DNA of 5,838 nt from NCBI GenBank assembly GCA_934437695.1, contig CAKSAW010000069.1:1-5838 (forward strand). Direction: 5' to 3'. Each line of letters opens with the position of its first letter. Position 1 is the first letter of the stretch. Below are positions 4,230 to 5,838 of this stretch, in pieces. This stretch comes from an uncultured Blautia sp. GTDB taxonomy: Bacteria > Bacillota > Clostridia > Lachnospirales > Lachnospiraceae. Both the position numbers and the translations under genes were made by a program. The notes beneath the pieces are model-generated. The model was not told where the DNA came from. It made no database searches and saw only the letters and a list, made by a program, of their open reading frames with translations.

Positions 4230-5834
4230 TTACCAAATTTCAGACTCTACTGCTGCTCTTTCAATAGAAAGTCCCTTCATATAGCTGTCCATAAATGCAT
4301 TGAATCCGGCAACACCTTCCGGTTTCGGCTCCAGAGTACTGCTTTCCTGATCTGCAAATACTTTACTATCAAGGAATGCTTCCAAAGTCTCACCTTCCTC
4401 TTTATTTACCAGATAAGAAGCAAGAAGTGCAATTCCCCATGCTCCGCCTTCACCTGCTGTAGCCATTACAGACACCGGTGCATTTACAGCATCTGCCAGA
4501 ATCTGCTGTCCGACACCCTTTGTCTTAAATAATCCGCCATGGCCAAGAAGACGGTCTACTTTTACGTTTTCTTTCTCAAACAGAAGGTTCAGACCAACTC
4601 TCATGGCACCAAGGCATGTATACAGATTGGTTCTCATAAAGTTTGCAAGATTAAATCTGCTTTCAGGAGAACGTACAAATAACGGACGTCCCTCTTCAAA
4701 TCCTGTCATATGTTCACCTGAGAAATAGCAATAGGACAGAAGTCCGCCACAGTCAGGATCACCTTCCAGAGCTTTGTTGTAAAGAGTTCCGAACAGTTTG
4801 TTCATATCTACTTCCATGCCCATAGCTTCAGCAAACTCTTTGAATACATTGACCCATGCATTCAGATCAGAAGTACAGTTATTGGAATGAGCCATAGCTA
4901 CCAGATGTCCTGATGGAGTGGTAACCATATCGATTTCTTTATACGGTCTGGAAAGTTCTTTCTCCAGAACGATCATAGCAAATACAGAAGTTCCTGCTGA
5001 AACATTACCTGTACGTACTGCAACACTGTTTGTAGCAACCATACCTGTTCCTGCATCACCTTCCGGAGGGCACATCGGAATGCCTGCCTTCAGTTTGCCT
5101 GTCACATCAAGAAGCTTTGCGCCTTCTTCTGTAAGAACACCGGCATCCTCACCTGCAACAAGTGCCTTCGGCATGATGTCACGAAGTTTCCATGAAAATC
5201 CATAAGGAGCTACCAGTTCATCAAATTTATCAACCATCTCCTGATTGTAATCAGCTTTTGTTGTATCGATTGGAAACATACCGGCTGCGTCACCGATACC
5301 CAGAACCCTCTTTCCTGTCAGTTTCCAGTGAACATAGGCCTCCAGGGTTGTGATATAGTCAATATCTTTTACATGTTCTTCACCATTGAGGATTGCCTGA
5401 TACAGATGAGCAATACTCCATCTCTGAGGAATGTTGTAGTTAAACAGTTCCATCAGTTTCTCACTTGCTTCACCTGTGATGTTATTTCTCCATGTACGGA
5501 ATGGTACAAGAAGTTCTCCTTCTTTGTTGAATGGCATATATCCGTGCATCATGGCACTGACACCAAATGCACCTACAGATTCAAGCTCTACATCATATTT
5601 TGCTTTTACATCCTTTGCCATATCCTGATAACAATCCTGGATACCTGTCCAGATATCATCAAGGCTATATGTCCAGACACCGTTTTCATAACGGTTTTCC
5701 CATTCATGTGCGCCGGAAGCGATTGGCTGGTTTTTATCATCTACAAGTACTGCTTTGATCCTGGTGGAACCAAACTCAATACCAAGTGCTGTTTTGTTCG
5801 CAAGAATTGCTGCTTTTGCTTCTGCTGCTCCCAT
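4230..5834 (-). CDS. FGGY-family carbohydrate kinase, probably a pentulokinase
   Basis: This 534-residue cytosolic enzyme would phosphorylate a sugar with ATP, most likely a ketopentose (L-ribulose or D-xylulose) feeding the pentose phosphate pathway. The ASKHA/FGGY fold is shown by the phosphate-1 loop [16 protein letters not shown] (17-32), MHGYMPFN near 96-103 in the sugar-binding half, and [10 protein letters not shown] (257-266) with Asp260 as probable catalytic base. It is also shown by phosphate-2 [12 protein letters not shown] (274-285), [10 protein letters not shown] (431-440) and the adenosine motif [13 protein letters not shown] (460-472). The length suits ribulokinase-like members better than the roughly 490-residue xylulokinases. 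This form is common in gut Lachnospiraceae, where I recall it next to araA/araD-type genes, but those would be off the right edge. The ATG lies four bases from the window end, so the ribosome site is not visible; [23 protein letters not shown] looks like a complete N-terminus. Substrate is inferred. Confidence 0.92.
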   Translation of the reverse strand: MGAAEAKAAILANKTALGIEFGSTRIKAVLVDDKNQPIASGAHEWENRYENGVWTYSLDDIWTGIQDCYQDMAKDVKAKYDVELESVGAFGVSAMMHGYMPFNKEGELLVPFRTWRNNITGEASEKLMELFNYNIPQRWSIAHLYQAILNGEEHVKDIDYITTLEAYVHWKLTGKRVLGIGDAAGMFPIDTTKADYNQEMVDKFDELVAPYGFSWKLRDIMPKALVAGEDAGVLTEEGAKLLDVTGKLKAGIPMCPPEGDAGTGMVATNSVAVRTGNVSAGTSVFAMIVLEKELSRPYKEIDMVTTPSGHLVAMAHSNNCTSDLNAWVNVFKEFAEAMGMEVDMNKLFGTLYNKALEGDPDCGGLLSYCYFSGEHMTGFEEGRPLFVRSPESRFNLANFMRTNLYTCLGAMRVGLNLLFEKENVKVDRLLGHGGLFKTKGVGQQILADAVNAPVSVMATAGEGGAWGIALLASYLVNKEEGETLEAFLDSKVFADQESSTLEPKPEGVAGFNAFMDSYMKGLSIERAAVESEIW

Positions 5835-5838
5835 TTTT

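Noticed and set aside
4918..5205. Plus-strand open frame of 95 codons inside the kinase gene
   Set aside because: It is a shadow frame on the opposite strand of a full-length FGGY kinase and has no ribosome site.

Overview
The window reads as chromosomal sequence from a Gram-positive, spore-forming anaerobe of the class Clostridia, most likely family Lachnospiraceae. This is inferred from AT-rich intergenic DNA, strong AGGAGG-type ribosome sites, a Firmicutes-type rdgB/phosphodiesterase gene pair, an FGGY kinase form that I recognise from gut Lachnospiraceae, and a tiny disordered protein behind a sigma-G-like promoter. All seven recognised protein genes are on the minus strand, so transcription runs from right to left.

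Region 1 (1-243) has no gene. It is extremely T-rich with many T- and A-tracts, several about one helical turn apart, and one GC-rich hairpin (about 64-102) that looks like a terminator.

Region 2 (244-3584) is a compact five-gene operon. It starts at a good sigma-A promoter (3556-3584) and ends at a strong hairpin terminator (244-282). In transcription order the genes are a single-domain rhodanese, a YfcE-type metallophosphodiesterase, a THUMP-domain rRNA guanine methyltransferase of the YpsC/RlmL kind, the nucleotide-sanitising pyrophosphatase RdgB, and a second, YsnB-like phosphodiesterase translationally coupled to rdgB by an ATGA overlap. The theme is housekeeping: nucleotide-pool cleaning, rRNA modification and small phosphodiester or sulfur chemistry.

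Region 3 (3585-3940) is a monocistronic unit for a 61-residue, highly hydrophilic protein with no Leu, Ile, Val, Phe, Trp or Pro. Its promoter resembles the forespore sigma-G consensus and its terminator is a perfect 12-bp hairpin. A spore-core (SASP-like) role is a reasonable inference, not a demonstrated one.

Region 4 (3951-4093, plus strand) has the signature of an independent small RNA gene: a perfect TATAAT at 17-bp spacing from TTGCTT, about 107 nt with no reading frame, and a 14-bp perfect terminator hairpin with a CTCCC loop. C-rich unpaired segments and an AU-rich linker resemble Firmicutes C-rich-motif regulatory RNAs. This is the most novel candidate in the window.

Region 5 (4145-5834) is an FGGY-family sugar kinase, probably a pentulokinase, with its own 3' terminator. 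Its promoter and probable sugar-pathway partners lie beyond the right edge.
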